Notes: generated from the sequence alone by a model not told the origin. A stretch of 64,000 bases of DNA from Rubrivirga sp046845755 (GCF_046845755.1 NZ_CP177357.1:868001-932000), one strand, 5' to 3'. Numbered from the stretch's first letter, positions 39,524 through 48,160 are shown. A program made the numbers and translations.

Positions 39524-40258
39524 TTACCGGCCGCGGTACTGCTGTGGGGACAGGCCATAGGCCGCCCGGAACGCGGACCGGAACCCGGAGTCGCTGGCGA
39601 ACCCGGTGAGGTAGGCGACCTCCTTGACGCTCCGCGAGCGGTCGGCGAGAAGCGCCGCGGCCCGCTCCAGGCGGAGCCGGCGGAGGAGCCCCGCGGGCGT
39701 CTCGTCCGAGGTGTCCGCCAACCGGCGGCGGAACTGGCGGGGGCTCAGGCCGACGGCGTCGGCGAGCGCACGAGCGCCGAAGTCGGCGGCGCCGAGGCCC
39801 CGCAGGGCCGCCTCGAACACGTCGCCGAGAAACGCGGCGTCGGGCGTCGTGCGGGCGGGGCGCCGGGCGGGGCGCCGGGCGGGCGCGCCCGACCAGGCCT
39901 CAGCCCGGACGACCGCCGCCAGCCATTCGGGGACCGTGTCGGAGGCCGAGGCCACGATCACCGGGATGTGGGCCGTGCAGGCGGCCTGGGCGAGCGCCGC
40001 CGCCAGATCGCCGCCGGTGCCGTCGGGCAACCAGGTCTGGGCGACCACCAACGTCGGGCGGAGCGCCTGGGCCGCGGCCTCGCCCGCCGCGCGGTGGGGC
40101 GCGACTTCGACGGGCAGCCCCGGCGGGAGCCCGGGGCGCAGCGCGGCGGCGAGCCGCGTGCCCACGACGAGCGTGACGGCCGGCGGCTGCGGGGCAGGCG
40201 GAACAGAGACGGAGTCGGGAGCAGCGATCAACGGGGCGGAGGGGTGCGTCGATACCAA
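39524..40258 (-). CDS. AraC-family transcriptional regulator
   Basis: A 244-residue protein. The N-terminal half resembles a degenerate receiver-like domain ('RPTLVVAQTWLPDGTGGDLAA' then 'HIPVIVASASDTVPEW') without clear phosphorylation residues. The C-terminal half (about 140-244) is a two-HTH AraC domain: 'ALADAVGLSPRQFRRRLADT', then 'EVAYLTGFASDSGFRSAFRAAYGLSPQQYR'. The start is TTG at 40258 with no better codon nearby, so it is uncertain. It is divergent from the sigma-factor gene across about 150 bp; the target is unknown. Confidence 0.8.
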   Translation of the reverse strand: MVSTHPSAPLIAAPDSVSVPPAPQPPAVTLVVGTRLAAALRPGLPPGLPVEVAPHRAAGEAAAQALRPTLVVAQTWLPDGTGGDLAAALAQAACTAHIPVIVASASDTVPEWLAAVVRAEAWSGAPARRPARRPARTTPDAAFLGDVFEAALRGLGAADFGARALADAVGLSPRQFRRRLADTSDETPAGLLRRLRLERAAALLADRSRSVKEVAYLTGFASDSGFRSAFRAAYGLSPQQYRGR

Positions 40259-40412
40259 CTGCGTAGTTCGCCAGTCCCACCTGCCACGACGCCCCCAATC
40301 TCCGGTAGATACACGAGGGGCCGATTGGGGGCGCCGGGCTCGCAGAGCGCGGTCGGCGCCCGCAGTGGCGGGCTCACAATTGCAGCGTTAGTATCGGCGT
40401 GCCCACCTGTCG

Positions 40413-40973
40413 TTGCTCCGTCCCAGCGAGCCCCTGCCGACCCCGCCGCGCCCGCTTTCCGACCCGGAGCCCAACGCCGTCTCGGCGTTGTTCGAGCGGA
40501 TGTACGCCGAGCTCTGCCGGACGTCGGCCGGCCACGTCAGCGGCGAGTGGGGGGGCGTGACGATCTCGGGCACGGAGCTCGTGCACGAGGCCTACCTCAA
40601 GGTGGCCGCCGGCGACCCGACGTGGACGGACCAGGCCCACTTCGTCGCGCTCGTCTCCCGCGCGATGCGCCAGGTCCTCACCGACCGGGCCCGCCGGCGG
40701 ACCGCCCGCAAGCGGGGGGGCGAGCACCGCGACGAGACGCTGGGCGACCACGCCGCCGCCGACGATCGCGCCGCTGCGGATCGGGCGCTCGCCGTGGACG
40801 CTGCGCTGGGCCGGCTGGCGGCGAAGGACGCGCGGTTGGCGCAGGTCGTCGAACTCCGCTTTTTCGCCGGGCTCGAGATCGTCGAGATCGCCGAGGCGAT
40901 GGGCGTCAGCGAGCGGACGGTGGCGCGCGACTGGGCCCGCGCCAAGGCCCACCTTCGAGCCCTCCTGGTGTAG
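40413..40973 (+). CDS. ECF-type sigma factor paired with a protein kinase
   Basis: A 186-residue sigma-70 factor of the ECF class. Region 2 lies in 'LFERMYAELCRTSAGHV' to 'FVALVSRAMRQVLTDRARRRTARKRGG', and region 4 in 'VELRFFAGLEIVEIAEAMGVSERTVARDWARAKAHLRALL'. The 'HEAYLKV' and 'RRMRQVLVDRAR'-like segments match the TIGR02999/ECF group usually found beside Ser/Thr kinases instead of anti-sigma factors. It stops 2 nt before the kinase start, so the pair is an operon. The start is TTG at 40413, which is uncertain. Confidence 0.85.
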   Translation: MLRPSEPLPTPPRPLSDPEPNAVSALFERMYAELCRTSAGHVSGEWGGVTISGTELVHEAYLKVAAGDPTWTDQAHFVALVSRAMRQVLTDRARRRTARKRGGEHRDETLGDHAAADDRAAADRALAVDAALGRLAAKDARLAQVVELRFFAGLEIVEIAEAMGVSERTVARDWARAKAHLRALLV

Positions 40974-40975
40974 CG

Positions 40976-43186
40976 ATGGAACTGCCCTCGACCTGGGCGC
41001 GCGTCGACGCTGCGCTCTGCCACGCCCTCGACCTCGACGGCCCGGCTCGAGACGCGTATGTGGCCACGCTGGACGCGGCCACGCGGGCGGCCGTCGAGCC
41101 GCTGCTCCGCGACGCGCTCGCGGACGACCCGGTGCTCGACCACCCCGAGGCGGCGCTGGCGTCGCTCGCGGCGCCCGACGTCTTCGGCGGGGAACGGGTG
41201 GGCCCGTACCGGATCGGGGCGCTGGTGGGAGAGGGCGGGATGGGCCGCGTCTACCGGGCGCACCGCGCCGACGGCGCCTTCGAGCGGACGGTCGCGCTCA
41301 AGGTCGTCCGCCAATCGCTCGCGCTCGCCGGCGCCGACGTGGCCGCCCGGCTCCGCCGCGAGCGCGACCTGCTGGCGGCGCTCGACCACCCCGGCATCGC
41401 CCGCCTCATCGGGGGCGGCGAGACCGACGACGGCGTGCCCTACCTCGTCACCGAGTTCGTCGACGGCGCCCCGATCACGGCGTGGGCCGACGCCCGCGGC
41501 CTCGGCGTCCCCGACCGGGCCCGGCTGCTCGCCGAGGTGGCCCGGGCCGTCGACCACGCGCACCGCCGGTTCGTGGTCCACCGCGACCTCAAGCCCTCGA
41601 ACGTGTTCGTCACCGAGCGCGACGGGGCGCCCCGACCGGTCGTGCTCGACTTCGGGATCGCCAAGCTGCTCGACGCCTCGGGCGAGGAGTCTGGCACGTT
41701 CCCGCTCACCCGGACCGGGATGCGCCTGCTCACGCCCGCGTACGCCGCGCCCGAGCTGTACGAGCCGGCGGCGGCCGTCACGACGGCGGCCGACGTGTAC
41801 GGGCTCGGGGCCCTCCTCTACGAGCTGCTGACGGGCTGCCGGCCGCACGCCGACACGTCGACGGCCGGCCCCTCCACGTCCGAGCCGACGCGGCCGTCGA
41901 GCCGGGTGGCTCGGCCCGGCGGCGGCGCGGCGCCGGAGGCGCTCGCTCGCTCGCGCGCGTTGCGCGGGGACCTCGACACCATCTGCCTCAAGGCGCTCCA
42001 CCCCGACCCCGCCCGGCGCTACGCCAGCGCGGCCGACCTGGCCGACGACCTCGACCGCCACCTGGCCGGCCGGCCCGTCGAGGCCCGCCCCGACTCCGTG
42101 GCCTACGTCGTCGGCCGGTTTGCCCGTCGGCACCGGTCCGCCGTTTCGGGGGCGCTTGTCGCGCTCGTCGCGCTCGTGGCCGCGCTCGTGGTGTCCCTGG
42201 TCTCGCTCCAGGCCGAGCGCGAGGCGCTCGACCAGTCGCGGGCGTCGGAGGCCCTGGCGGACGAGGCGGCCGACCTGCTGGCGGGCGTGTTCGCCGACGC
42301 CGATCCGTACGTCACCGACGGCCGGGAGGTCACGCTCCGAGAGGCGTTGGACGCGGCTGTCGGGCGGGTCCGAACCCTCGCCTCCGACGAGCTCCGCGGC
42401 GACCTGCTCTGCGTGTTCGCCCACGTCCACGCGCAGTGGGGGGACTACCACGGCGCGGACACCCTGTACGCCGAGGCGGTCCGGGCGCTGAGCGGGTCGG
42501 GAGCGACGCCGCTGGCGCTGGCGAAGGCGCGGTACGGGCTCGGCCGCGCGCGTGGGGCCACCGGCCGCTACGACGACGCGCTCCGCCAGTTTGAGTCGGC
42601 GTCGGCGAGCGCTGGAGACGGGCCGCAGGCCGCCGCCTTCCGGTTCCGAGTGCTCCGGGACGTCTCGTGGATCCAGCGCGAGCAGGGCCGTCACGGCGAG
42701 GCCGTGGCGACAGCCGAGGCGGCGCTCGAGATGGCGGGGGCGCTGGACGAGGAATCGCGCGTGTTGGCGCTCTACGAGCTCGCCTCGTCGCTGCTGGCGG
42801 CCGGGCGCACCGACGAGGCCGAGCCGGTCGCCAGGGAAACCCTCGCCCGCGACGAGGCGCTGTACGGGCCCGGCCACATCGAGACGGCGCACGCCATGAC
42901 GTTGCTCGGCGAGGTTCTGGTCGCTCGGAAGCGCCTCGGGCAGGCCGAGGACGTCATTCGCCGGGGACTGCGGATCAACGAGCGGGCGCTCGGGACGTCT
43001 CACCCGTACACCGTCGAGAGCCGGCTGTCGCTCGCGTCGGTCCTCTTGCAGCGGGGCCGGCTCCGCGAGGCACAGGCGACGGTCTCCGCCATCGACCCGT
43101 CGGCGGTCGACGGCGAGGGGTCGGCGTGGCAGACGGCCCGTCAACTCCAGGCGGCCCTCGACTCGGCGCGGGCCGTGCGTGGCTAG
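40976..43186 (+). CDS. Membrane Ser/Thr protein kinase with C-terminal TPR region
   Basis: A 736-residue Hanks-type kinase. The kinase domain (about 77-345) has glycine loop 'GEGGMGRVYRA', K109 in 'VALKVV', catalytic 'HRDLKPSN' (H202-D204), 'DFG' (D225) and 'YAAPELYE'. A membrane helix follows ('AVSGALVALVALVAALVVSLVSL'), then a helical TPR-like region (about 430-730, with 'EARYGLGRARG'-type repeats and 'LLGEVLVARKRLGQAEDVIRRGL'). Partner of the upstream sigma factor, it probably signals from the outside or senses protein partners through the TPRs and controls the sigma factor. That regulatory role is inferred from family context. Confidence 0.9.
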   Translation: MELPSTWARVDAALCHALDLDGPARDAYVATLDAATRAAVEPLLRDALADDPVLDHPEAALASLAAPDVFGGERVGPYRIGALVGEGGMGRVYRAHRADGAFERTVALKVVRQSLALAGADVAARLRRERDLLAALDHPGIARLIGGGETDDGVPYLVTEFVDGAPITAWADARGLGVPDRARLLAEVARAVDHAHRRFVVHRDLKPSNVFVTERDGAPRPVVLDFGIAKLLDASGEESGTFPLTRTGMRLLTPAYAAPELYEPAAAVTTAADVYGLGALLYELLTGCRPHADTSTAGPSTSEPTRPSSRVARPGGGAAPEALARSRALRGDLDTICLKALHPDPARRYASAADLADDLDRHLAGRPVEARPDSVAYVVGRFARRHRSAVSGALVALVALVAALVVSLVSLQAEREALDQSRASEALADEAADLLAGVFADADPYVTDGREVTLREALDAAVGRVRTLASDELRGDLLCVFAHVHAQWGDYHGADTLYAEAVRALSGSGATPLALAKARYGLGRARGATGRYDDALRQFESASASAGDGPQAAAFRFRVLRDVSWIQREQGRHGEAVATAEAALEMAGALDEESRVLALYELASSLLAAGRTDEAEPVARETLARDEALYGPGHIETAHAMTLLGEVLVARKRLGQAEDVIRRGLRINERALGTSHPYTVESRLSLASVLLQRGRLREAQATVSAIDPSAVDGEGSAWQTARQLQAALDSARAVRG

Positions 43187-44097
43187 CGCGAGGCCGTCGG
43201 GCCGCGGTCGGGGAGGGTGCCCCCGGCCGCGCGCAGCGTCACGAGCGTGAGCTCGGGCCGGCAGCGGATCCGGACGGGGACGGTCGAGAAGCCGATGCCG
43301 CGGTTGACGTAGAGCCGGTTACCGGGCGCGCCGATCGAGTCGGCCGCCCAGCCGTCGGCGACCACCTCGCCGGGGCGGACGACGTCGAGCCAGCTCCACG
43401 TGCCGGTCCCGGGCAGGCGGATCTGGCCGCCGTGCGAGTGGGCCGCCAGCGCCAGCGGCGCCTCGTCGGCGGCGACCTCGCGGAACGCCTCGGCGTTGTG
43501 CATCAGCCACACGCGGGGCGCCCCGGCGGGGACGGCCGCCAGCGCGGCGGCGGGCGCGGCGTTCTCGGCCCAGACGGAGCCCACGCCCGCCACCCACAGC
43601 GGGTCGCCGTTCGCCGCCTCGACGGCGACCGCGTCGTTCTCTAGCACCGTCACGCCCGCCTCGCGAAGCTGGGCGGCGAGGTACTCCGCCATCGGCGGGC
43701 GCTCGGCGCTGTCCTTCTTCATCAGCGAGTAGTCGTGGTTGCCGAGCACGGCGACCGTCGGGATCCCGGCGGCGACGAGCGGGCGGACGTACGAGACGGC
43801 CTCGCGGACGGTCGCCGAATCGGGCTGGTACACGAAGTCGCCCCCGATCAGCGCCAGCGCGGCGCGCTCCTCGATGGCGCGGCCGACCGCCGTCTGCACC
43901 ATCCCGCTGTTGTCGAGCCACATCCCGGTTTGGAAGTCGGCGACGAGCGCGAGGGTCTGGCCGTCCCACCCGGTCGGTAGCCCGGGCACCTCCGCCTCGA
44001 TGGCCTGCTCGTCGAGCAGGAGCCGGGGCTCGATGGCCACGCCGTAGGCGACAAGGAGCATCAGGAACAGGGCGACGACGCCGAGGGCACGCAACAT
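43183..44097 (-). CDS. Metallophosphoesterase (YkuE-like), membrane-anchored
   Basis: A 304-residue calcineurin-like phosphoesterase with an N-terminal signal-anchor helix ('ALGVVALFLMLLVAYGVAI'). Metal-site motifs are 'LALVADFQTG' (the usual DxH reads DFQ, so the first histidine is replaced), 'IGGDFVY', 'VLGNHDYSLM' and 'LAAHSHGGQIRLPG'. It resembles the YkuE/UDP-diacylglucosamine-hydrolase-like group. The missing first His may alter metal loading. The start at 44097 was chosen at the signal anchor; an ATG at 44130 is possible. Its stop overlaps the end of the convergent kinase gene by 4 nt. Confidence 0.82.
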   Translation of the reverse strand: MLRALGVVALFLMLLVAYGVAIEPRLLLDEQAIEAEVPGLPTGWDGQTLALVADFQTGMWLDNSGMVQTAVGRAIEERAALALIGGDFVYQPDSATVREAVSYVRPLVAAGIPTVAVLGNHDYSLMKKDSAERPPMAEYLAAQLREAGVTVLENDAVAVEAANGDPLWVAGVGSVWAENAAPAAALAAVPAGAPRVWLMHNAEAFREVAADEAPLALAAHSHGGQIRLPGTGTWSWLDVVRPGEVVADGWAADSIGAPGNRLYVNRGIGFSTVPVRIRCRPELTLVTLRAAGGTLPDRGPTASR

Positions 44098-44271
44098 GGC
44101 GGGGGAGGAAGGGGAGAGAGCATAGGCCATACACAAAACGGGGGGTCCGGGATCGCCTGAGTCTGGATTGGGGTGGCGCCCCGATGGGGGCGACTCTGGA
44201 CCTTCCCGGCCTCCTGTCCATTCAACCCCTGCCCATCTCATGGGCCCTCTCTCACCCACCCACTCTGATTC

Positions 44272-44823
44272 ATGGCCAACATTCCTGTCGAACGCTCTGC
44301 CGGTACGCCCTGGTGGCTCTGGCTCCTCGGCGCCCTCCTGCTCGGCGCCCTCCTCTGGTTCCTCATCGGCGCCTTCTCCGACGACGACGACGTCGACGAC
44401 GCTTACGTCGACGACACCGAGATGGTCGAGGACGTGGACCCCGTCGTCGTTGCCGGCGACATGGACGCCGATGCCGGCATGGCCCTCGACATGAGCAACC
44501 TCTACGTCACCCGCGTCACGGGCGACCGGACGTTCTTCGTCGCCGCCAGCGACGACCCGAACGCCGCCGAGACGCTCGTCATCCTCAATGAGGAGGCCTC
44601 GGCCGCGCCCGGCATCGAAGGGCAGGTCGACATCAACCCCGGCCAGCGCGTCTCGCTCGCCGGCGCCGACTACGGCGCACTCGGTGACATGGACCTCTTG
44701 AACATGGGCATCCCGGACGCCGACCTCAACGCGATGACCTCGGACACGAACGTGATCCGCGTCGACGGCGACGAGGTCGAGATCCTCGAGGCCGACATGG
44801 AGAACGTGGAGGCCGGCGAGTAG
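44272..44823 (+). CDS. Acidic membrane-anchored protein, tandem paralogue 1
   Basis: A 183-residue protein with a short cytosolic N terminus, one membrane helix ('TPWWLWLLGALLLGALLWFL', about 12-31) and a very acidic stretch ('DDDDVDDAYVDDTEMVEDVD'). A small soluble domain (about 70-183) with 'LYVTRVTGDRTFFVAASD' and 'NPGQRVSLAGADYG' follows. The first 26 residues are nearly the same as in the gene at 44907. No named family is recognised. The two genes lie 83 nt apart on the same strand and arose by duplication. Confidence 0.68.
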   Translation: MANIPVERSAGTPWWLWLLGALLLGALLWFLIGAFSDDDDVDDAYVDDTEMVEDVDPVVVAGDMDADAGMALDMSNLYVTRVTGDRTFFVAASDDPNAAETLVILNEEASAAPGIEGQVDINPGQRVSLAGADYGALGDMDLLNMGIPDADLNAMTSDTNVIRVDGDEVEILEADMENVEAGE

Positions 44824-44834
44824 TTCGAATCTCT

Positions 44835-44867
44835 CCCGCTCGGCCCGGCGCCTGCCGGCCGAGCGGG
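44835..44867 (+). terminator. Hairpin between the tandem paralogues
   Basis: Arms CCCGCTCGGC...GCCGAGCGGG (44835-44867) pair over about 14 bp with one bulged C, 11 nt after the first paralogue's stop. No T run follows; it may be an attenuating hairpin. Confidence 0.5.
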
Positions 44868-44906
44868 GACGTCTGATCTCTCTACTCCACCCATCCCCTA
44901 GTTCTC

Positions 44907-45587
44907 ATGGCCAACATTCCTGTAGAAAAGACCTCCGGCACGCCCTGGTGGCTCTGGCTCCTCGGCGCCCTCCTGCTCGGCGGCCTCATCTGGTTCATCG
45001 CCGAGGCCTTCGACAACGAGCCCGACGCCGACGAGATCGCCGGCACCGACGACAACGTCGGCGTGCTCGACGACTTCGAGATCGAGCCCGGCGCGGACGA
45101 GGTCGACGGCAACGTCGTCACCTCCGCCGAGCAGCTTTACGCCGACGACGACGGCCTCTTCGAGACCGACGCCGAGATGGCCGACGGCCCCGGCGGCCGC
45201 GACGACGCCAGCGACCCACTTCCCGACGCCGGCACGCTCGAGGGCGTCACCGTGACGCGCATCCAGCCTGGCACGCGCGTCGACGTTGACGACGCCCGCG
45301 TGCTCCGCGTGGTCGGCGACTCGACGTTCTGGATCGGCACCGACGAGCTCCGCAAGACGCTCGTCGTGCTGGTCGGCCTCGGCGAGTCCGAGACCGGCGC
45401 CGGCGGCACCGACGGCGTGTTCGACATCGATGAGGGCGACACCGTCTCCATCAACGGCGCCTTCGCGCGCTACGCCGACGGCGAGCGCGGCCTGTCCGAG
45501 CTCACCGACGACGACACGGCGGCGCTCCGCAGCCGGACCGTCTTTATCCGCGTCAACTCGCGCGACGACATCACCGTCGTCGAGTAG
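44907..45587 (+). CDS. Acidic membrane-anchored protein, tandem paralogue 2
   Basis: A 226-residue paralogue of the preceding gene. It has the same N terminus ('MANIPVE..GTPWWLWLLGALLLG'), one membrane helix, a longer acidic linker ('NEPDADEIAGTDDNVGVLDDF') and a C-terminal soluble domain with 'VTRIQPGTRVDVDDARVLRVVGDSTFWIG' and 'GDTVSINGAF'. This last pattern suggests a small beta-barrel (OB-like) that parallels the domain in paralogue 1. The function is unknown. It is followed 58 nt later by a PRC-barrel protein. Confidence 0.68.
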   Translation: MANIPVEKTSGTPWWLWLLGALLLGGLIWFIAEAFDNEPDADEIAGTDDNVGVLDDFEIEPGADEVDGNVVTSAEQLYADDDGLFETDAEMADGPGGRDDASDPLPDAGTLEGVTVTRIQPGTRVDVDDARVLRVVGDSTFWIGTDELRKTLVVLVGLGESETGAGGTDGVFDIDEGDTVSINGAFARYADGERGLSELTDDDTAALRSRTVFIRVNSRDDITVVE

Positions 45588-45645
45588 CGCCGCCGCTGGC
45601 GACGTCGCCACGGCACCCCCTTTCTCCACTCAGACCCCTCTTTTC

Positions 45646-45954
45646 ATGCACCGCATCAAACTCTCCGAGACCTCCGACTGGGACCTCGAATTCCCCGACG
45701 ACCAAGACGTGCGCGGCTACCGCGTGCTCGACAAGGACGGTGGCGACACCGGGCTCACCGTCGTCGACATGATCGTCAACACCGACCAGAAGATGGTCGA
45801 CGCCGTGACGCTGTCGGACGGCACCGAGTACCCCGCTCGCGACCTGTCGATCGGCGACGGCGTGATCTACGCCACCGATGGCACCTACGACGGCACCCGC
45901 CGCACGGCCGACATCGAGCGCTACGGCGCCGTCGTCCCGCGCTCGCGCGCCTAG
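45646..45954 (+). CDS. PRC-barrel-like small protein
   Basis: A 102-residue soluble protein. 'DVRGYRVLDKDGGDTGLTVVDMIVNTDQKMVDAVTLSDGTEYPARDLSIGD' contains the beta-barrel pattern of PRC-barrel domains (RNA processing and photosynthetic reaction centre H-subunit related). The ATG at 45646 follows a purine-poor leader, and an upstream in-frame extension has no support. It is on the same strand as the two acidic paralogues and may be in one transcription unit with them. Confidence 0.65.
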   Translation: MHRIKLSETSDWDLEFPDDQDVRGYRVLDKDGGDTGLTVVDMIVNTDQKMVDAVTLSDGTEYPARDLSIGDGVIYATDGTYDGTRRTADIERYGAVVPRSRA

Positions 45955-46020
45955 CGCATCTGCGCGGACCTCGACCCGGCGTGGGGGCTTCGGCCTCCAC
46001 GCCTTTTTTCTGTCCCGCCC

Positions 46021-46506
46021 ATGGCCTTCGACCACGTCTTCCTCGCGCCCGTCCTGCTCACGAAGGGCGGGATGACGCCCCACAAGTTGCCGTTGCCCGA
46101 TTCGGTCGCGGAGCCTCTGCGGGAGGCCAAGGTGCGCCGCCTCGTCGGGACGATCGCCGACGCGCCGTTCCGCCTAGCGCTCCACCGCCACGGCGACCTG
46201 TCGTTCATCGCGCTCAGCCGCGACCGGATGAAGACGCTGGGGCTGACGGCGGGCGACCTCGTCGGCGTCGAGCTGAGCGCCGACCCCGACCCGGACCAGG
46301 TCGAGCCAGGCGCGGAGCTGGCGGCCGCACTGGCCGACGACGCCCAGGCGCGCGCGACGTGGGACGACATCACGCCCGGGATGCGCCGCGCACTCGCGCA
46401 CCGCGTGACGAGCGCCAAACGCGAGACTACCCGCCGGGACCGCGCCACGGAGGTGGCGGCCCGCTTGCGCGACGGCACGCACGAGACGCTCAAGCGGCGC
46501 TGGTGA
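46021..46506 (+). CDS. YdeI/OmpD-associated-type small protein (DUF1905-like)
   Basis: A 161-residue protein whose N-terminal half ('LPDSVAEPLREAKVRRLVGTIADAPFRLALHRHGDLSFIALS') resembles the DUF1905 barrel. The C-terminal half ('WDDITPGMRRALAHRVTSAKRETTRRDRATEVAARL') matches the end of the YdeI/bacteriocin-protection family ('I..AK...TR..RI'). Such proteins are widespread, small and of unclear function; some homologues are linked to bacteriocin or peptide protection. It is convergent with the holin-like gene (6 nt between stops). Confidence 0.65.
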   Translation: MAFDHVFLAPVLLTKGGMTPHKLPLPDSVAEPLREAKVRRLVGTIADAPFRLALHRHGDLSFIALSRDRMKTLGLTAGDLVGVELSADPDPDQVEPGAELAAALADDAQARATWDDITPGMRRALAHRVTSAKRETTRRDRATEVAARLRDGTHETLKRRW

Positions 46507-46512
46507 GGCCGA

Positions 46513-46863
46513 CTAGTCCTTGCCGTTGGCGCCCAGCACGGACCCGATGATCCCCGCCAGCAGCCCGTAGCCGAGGGCGCCGATGACGGCCGCGAACGCG
46601 CCGTCGACGGTGAACCCATCGAGGAACGAGGCCGCGAGCCAGAACATGACAGCGTTAATGAGGATCGTCAGCAGGCCGAGCGTCAGCCAGCGGAGCGGGG
46701 TCGTGATGAGTTTGACGACCGCGCCGATGGTGGCGTTGACGAGCCCGACGACGAGCGCGGCGATGAACGCGGTGCCGATGCTGGCGATGCCGACGCCGGG
46801 CACGAGGTAGGCGACGATCAAGAGGGCGGCGGCGCTGGCGGCCCAGCGGAGGAGGAGCTTCAT
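46513..46863 (-). CDS. Phage-holin-family (DUF360-type) membrane protein
   Basis: A 116-residue protein with four hydrophobic helices, of the 'mycobacterial 4TMS phage holin' family (PF04020). The typical central 'ALVVGLVNATIGAVVKLITTPLRWLTLGLLTILINAVMFWLA' pattern is present. Despite the name it is a common chromosomal membrane protein, and no prophage genes surround it. A stable hairpin lies 19 nt upstream of its start. Confidence 0.85.
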   Translation of the reverse strand: MKLLLRWAASAAALLIVAYLVPGVGIASIGTAFIAALVVGLVNATIGAVVKLITTPLRWLTLGLLTILINAVMFWLAASFLDGFTVDGAFAAVIGALGYGLLAGIIGSVLGANGKD

Positions 46864-46881
46864 CGGAGTCGGGGGGACGGG

Positions 46882-46905
46882 CGCCCGCCTACGGGCAGGC
46901 GGGCG
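46882..46905 (-). terminator. Hairpin between the ATPase remnant and the holin-like gene
   Basis: Perfect 9-bp arms CGCCCGCCT/AGGCGGGCG (46882-46890 and 46897-46905) with a 6-nt loop. No T run follows. It probably ends transcription from the remnant gene at 46913-47161. Confidence 0.5.
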
Positions 46906-46912
46906 GTGGGGT

Positions 46913-47161
46913 TCAGGCGTTGAAGGGCCAGGTTGCCCAGGTCGCCCTTGGGTCGATGGCGATGACGGGGATCCCGTCGAGCGCGGCCGCCTCGACCAGC
47001 CCGACGCCGAGCCCGGTCTCGCCGGAGCCGGTCATCCTGACAATGAAGGCGTGCGTGGTGAGGTCAGTCGCGTTGTACAAGACGGGCACCACCCCGCCCG
47101 TCGCGGGGTCGGCGTCGCGGCCGAGGTAGAACACGCCGAGGCCTTCGAAGGGTGCGGACAT
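46913..47161 (-). pseudogene. Truncated, decayed HerA/DUF87-type ATPase N terminus
   Basis: An 82-residue frame that matches only the start of HerA-type ATP-binding proteins. The segment 'YNATDLTTHAFIVRMTGSGETGL' and 'ALDGIPVIAIDPRATW' correspond to the family's 'LTTHAVCVGMTGSGKTGL...DGIPAIIIDPKGD' block. The Walker A lysine is replaced by glutamate (GSGE), the Walker B and the remaining several hundred residues are absent, and the frame stops soon after. It is therefore read as a remnant. Alternatively it may be a small stable domain protein kept for another role, since the frame is still open. Confidence 0.6.
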
Positions 47162-47230
47162 CCGGGCAGGGGAGGGGACCGCCCGGAGTCTGGCGCGGCG
47201 CGTGCGCGCATCCGGCCCGTGTCGTGGGCG

Positions 47231-48160
47231 CTAGGCAGCGAGGGCGAGCGGCATCGTCTCGCTGGTGAGCCGCTCGCACGCCTCGAACAGCGCCGCCGCC
47301 GTGGCGCGGTCCGTCGCTTGCGAGGCGACGTCGGCCGGGCCCGGGGCGCCGCGCATGTCGCGGAAGCCCTGCGGCCCGACGTAGGCGCTGCCTGCCACGT
47401 CGGGCGACGCGGCCGCCACGAGCGACGGGAGCGCGCCGCGCCACGCGGGCATCGCGATTAGCGGCATCACCGCGTTCGCCGCGAACGCCATCAGCCGCGA
47501 GCCGCCGACCATATCGTCCATCAACTCGGTCGACGACACGCCCGGGTGCGCCGCGAGCGAGATCGCCGACGTGCCGTCGAGCCGGCGGTCGAGCTCGAAC
47601 GCGAGCATGAGGTCGGCCAGCTTGCTCTGCTGGTAGGCCCGCCACGGGTCGTAGCGCCGCTCGCCGTTGAGGTCGTCGAGCCGGATCTTGCCGTCCTTGT
47701 GGGCGATGCTCGACAGCCAGACCACGCGCCCGGCGTCCGCCGCCAGCACCTGGCGAAGGAGCCGGACGGTGAGCGCGAAGTGGCCGAGCACGTTGACGCC
47801 GAACTGCGTCTCGAAGCCGTCCTGCGTCTCGGTCCGGGTCGGGACGGCCATCACGCCCGCGTTGTTGACGAGCACGTCGACCGGCCCGTCGAGGCCGTCG
47901 GCGAAGGCCCGGACGGAGCGCAAGTCGGCGAGGTCGAGCGCGCGCACGTCGAGGTCGGCGCCGGGGACGCTCTTGAGAACGTCGGCGGCGGCGGCGGCCC
48001 CGCGGCCCGTGTCGCGGCAGGCCATGACCACGCGCGCGCCCAGGACGGCGAGCCCACGGGTCGTTTCGAGGCCGATCCCCGAGTTGGCGCCGGTCACCAC
48101 GGCGGTGCGGCCGTGCTGGCGGGGGAGGTGTTGGAGGGCCCAGGAGGCGGCGTCGGACAT
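47231..48160 (-). CDS. Short-chain dehydrogenase/reductase (retinol dehydrogenase-like)
   Basis: A 309-residue SDR oxidoreductase with NAD(P)-binding 'VVTGANSGIGLETTRGLA' (TGxxxGIG), 'VNNAGVM', catalytic serine region 'VVWLSSIAHKDGKI' and 'YQQSKLADLMLAFEL' (YxxxK). The pattern with 'YDPWRAYQQSK' fits the retinol dehydrogenase/WW-domain oxidoreductase-like group. The substrate is unknown. It is divergent from fadE with 112 nt between starts, so both share a control region. The ATG at 48160 begins the usual N terminus. Confidence 0.88.
   Translation of the reverse strand: MSDAASWALQHLPRQHGRTAVVTGANSGIGLETTRGLAVLGARVVMACRDTGRGAAAAADVLKSVPGADLDVRALDLADLRSVRAFADGLDGPVDVLVNNAGVMAVPTRTETQDGFETQFGVNVLGHFALTVRLLRQVLAADAGRVVWLSSIAHKDGKIRLDDLNGERRYDPWRAYQQSKLADLMLAFELDRRLDGTSAISLAAHPGVSSTELMDDMVGGSRLMAFAANAVMPLIAMPAWRGALPSLVAAASPDVAGSAYVGPQGFRDMRGAPGPADVASQATDRATAAALFEACERLTSETMPLALAA

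Noticed and set aside
39338..40975. In-frame extension upstream of the Ser/Thr kinase
   Set aside because: It crosses the AraC and sigma-factor genes in other frames and has no domain; the kinase starts 2 nt after the sigma stop.
46513..46863. Prophage remnant inferred from the holin-family name
   Set aside because: The family is common on chromosomes and no other phage gene is nearby.
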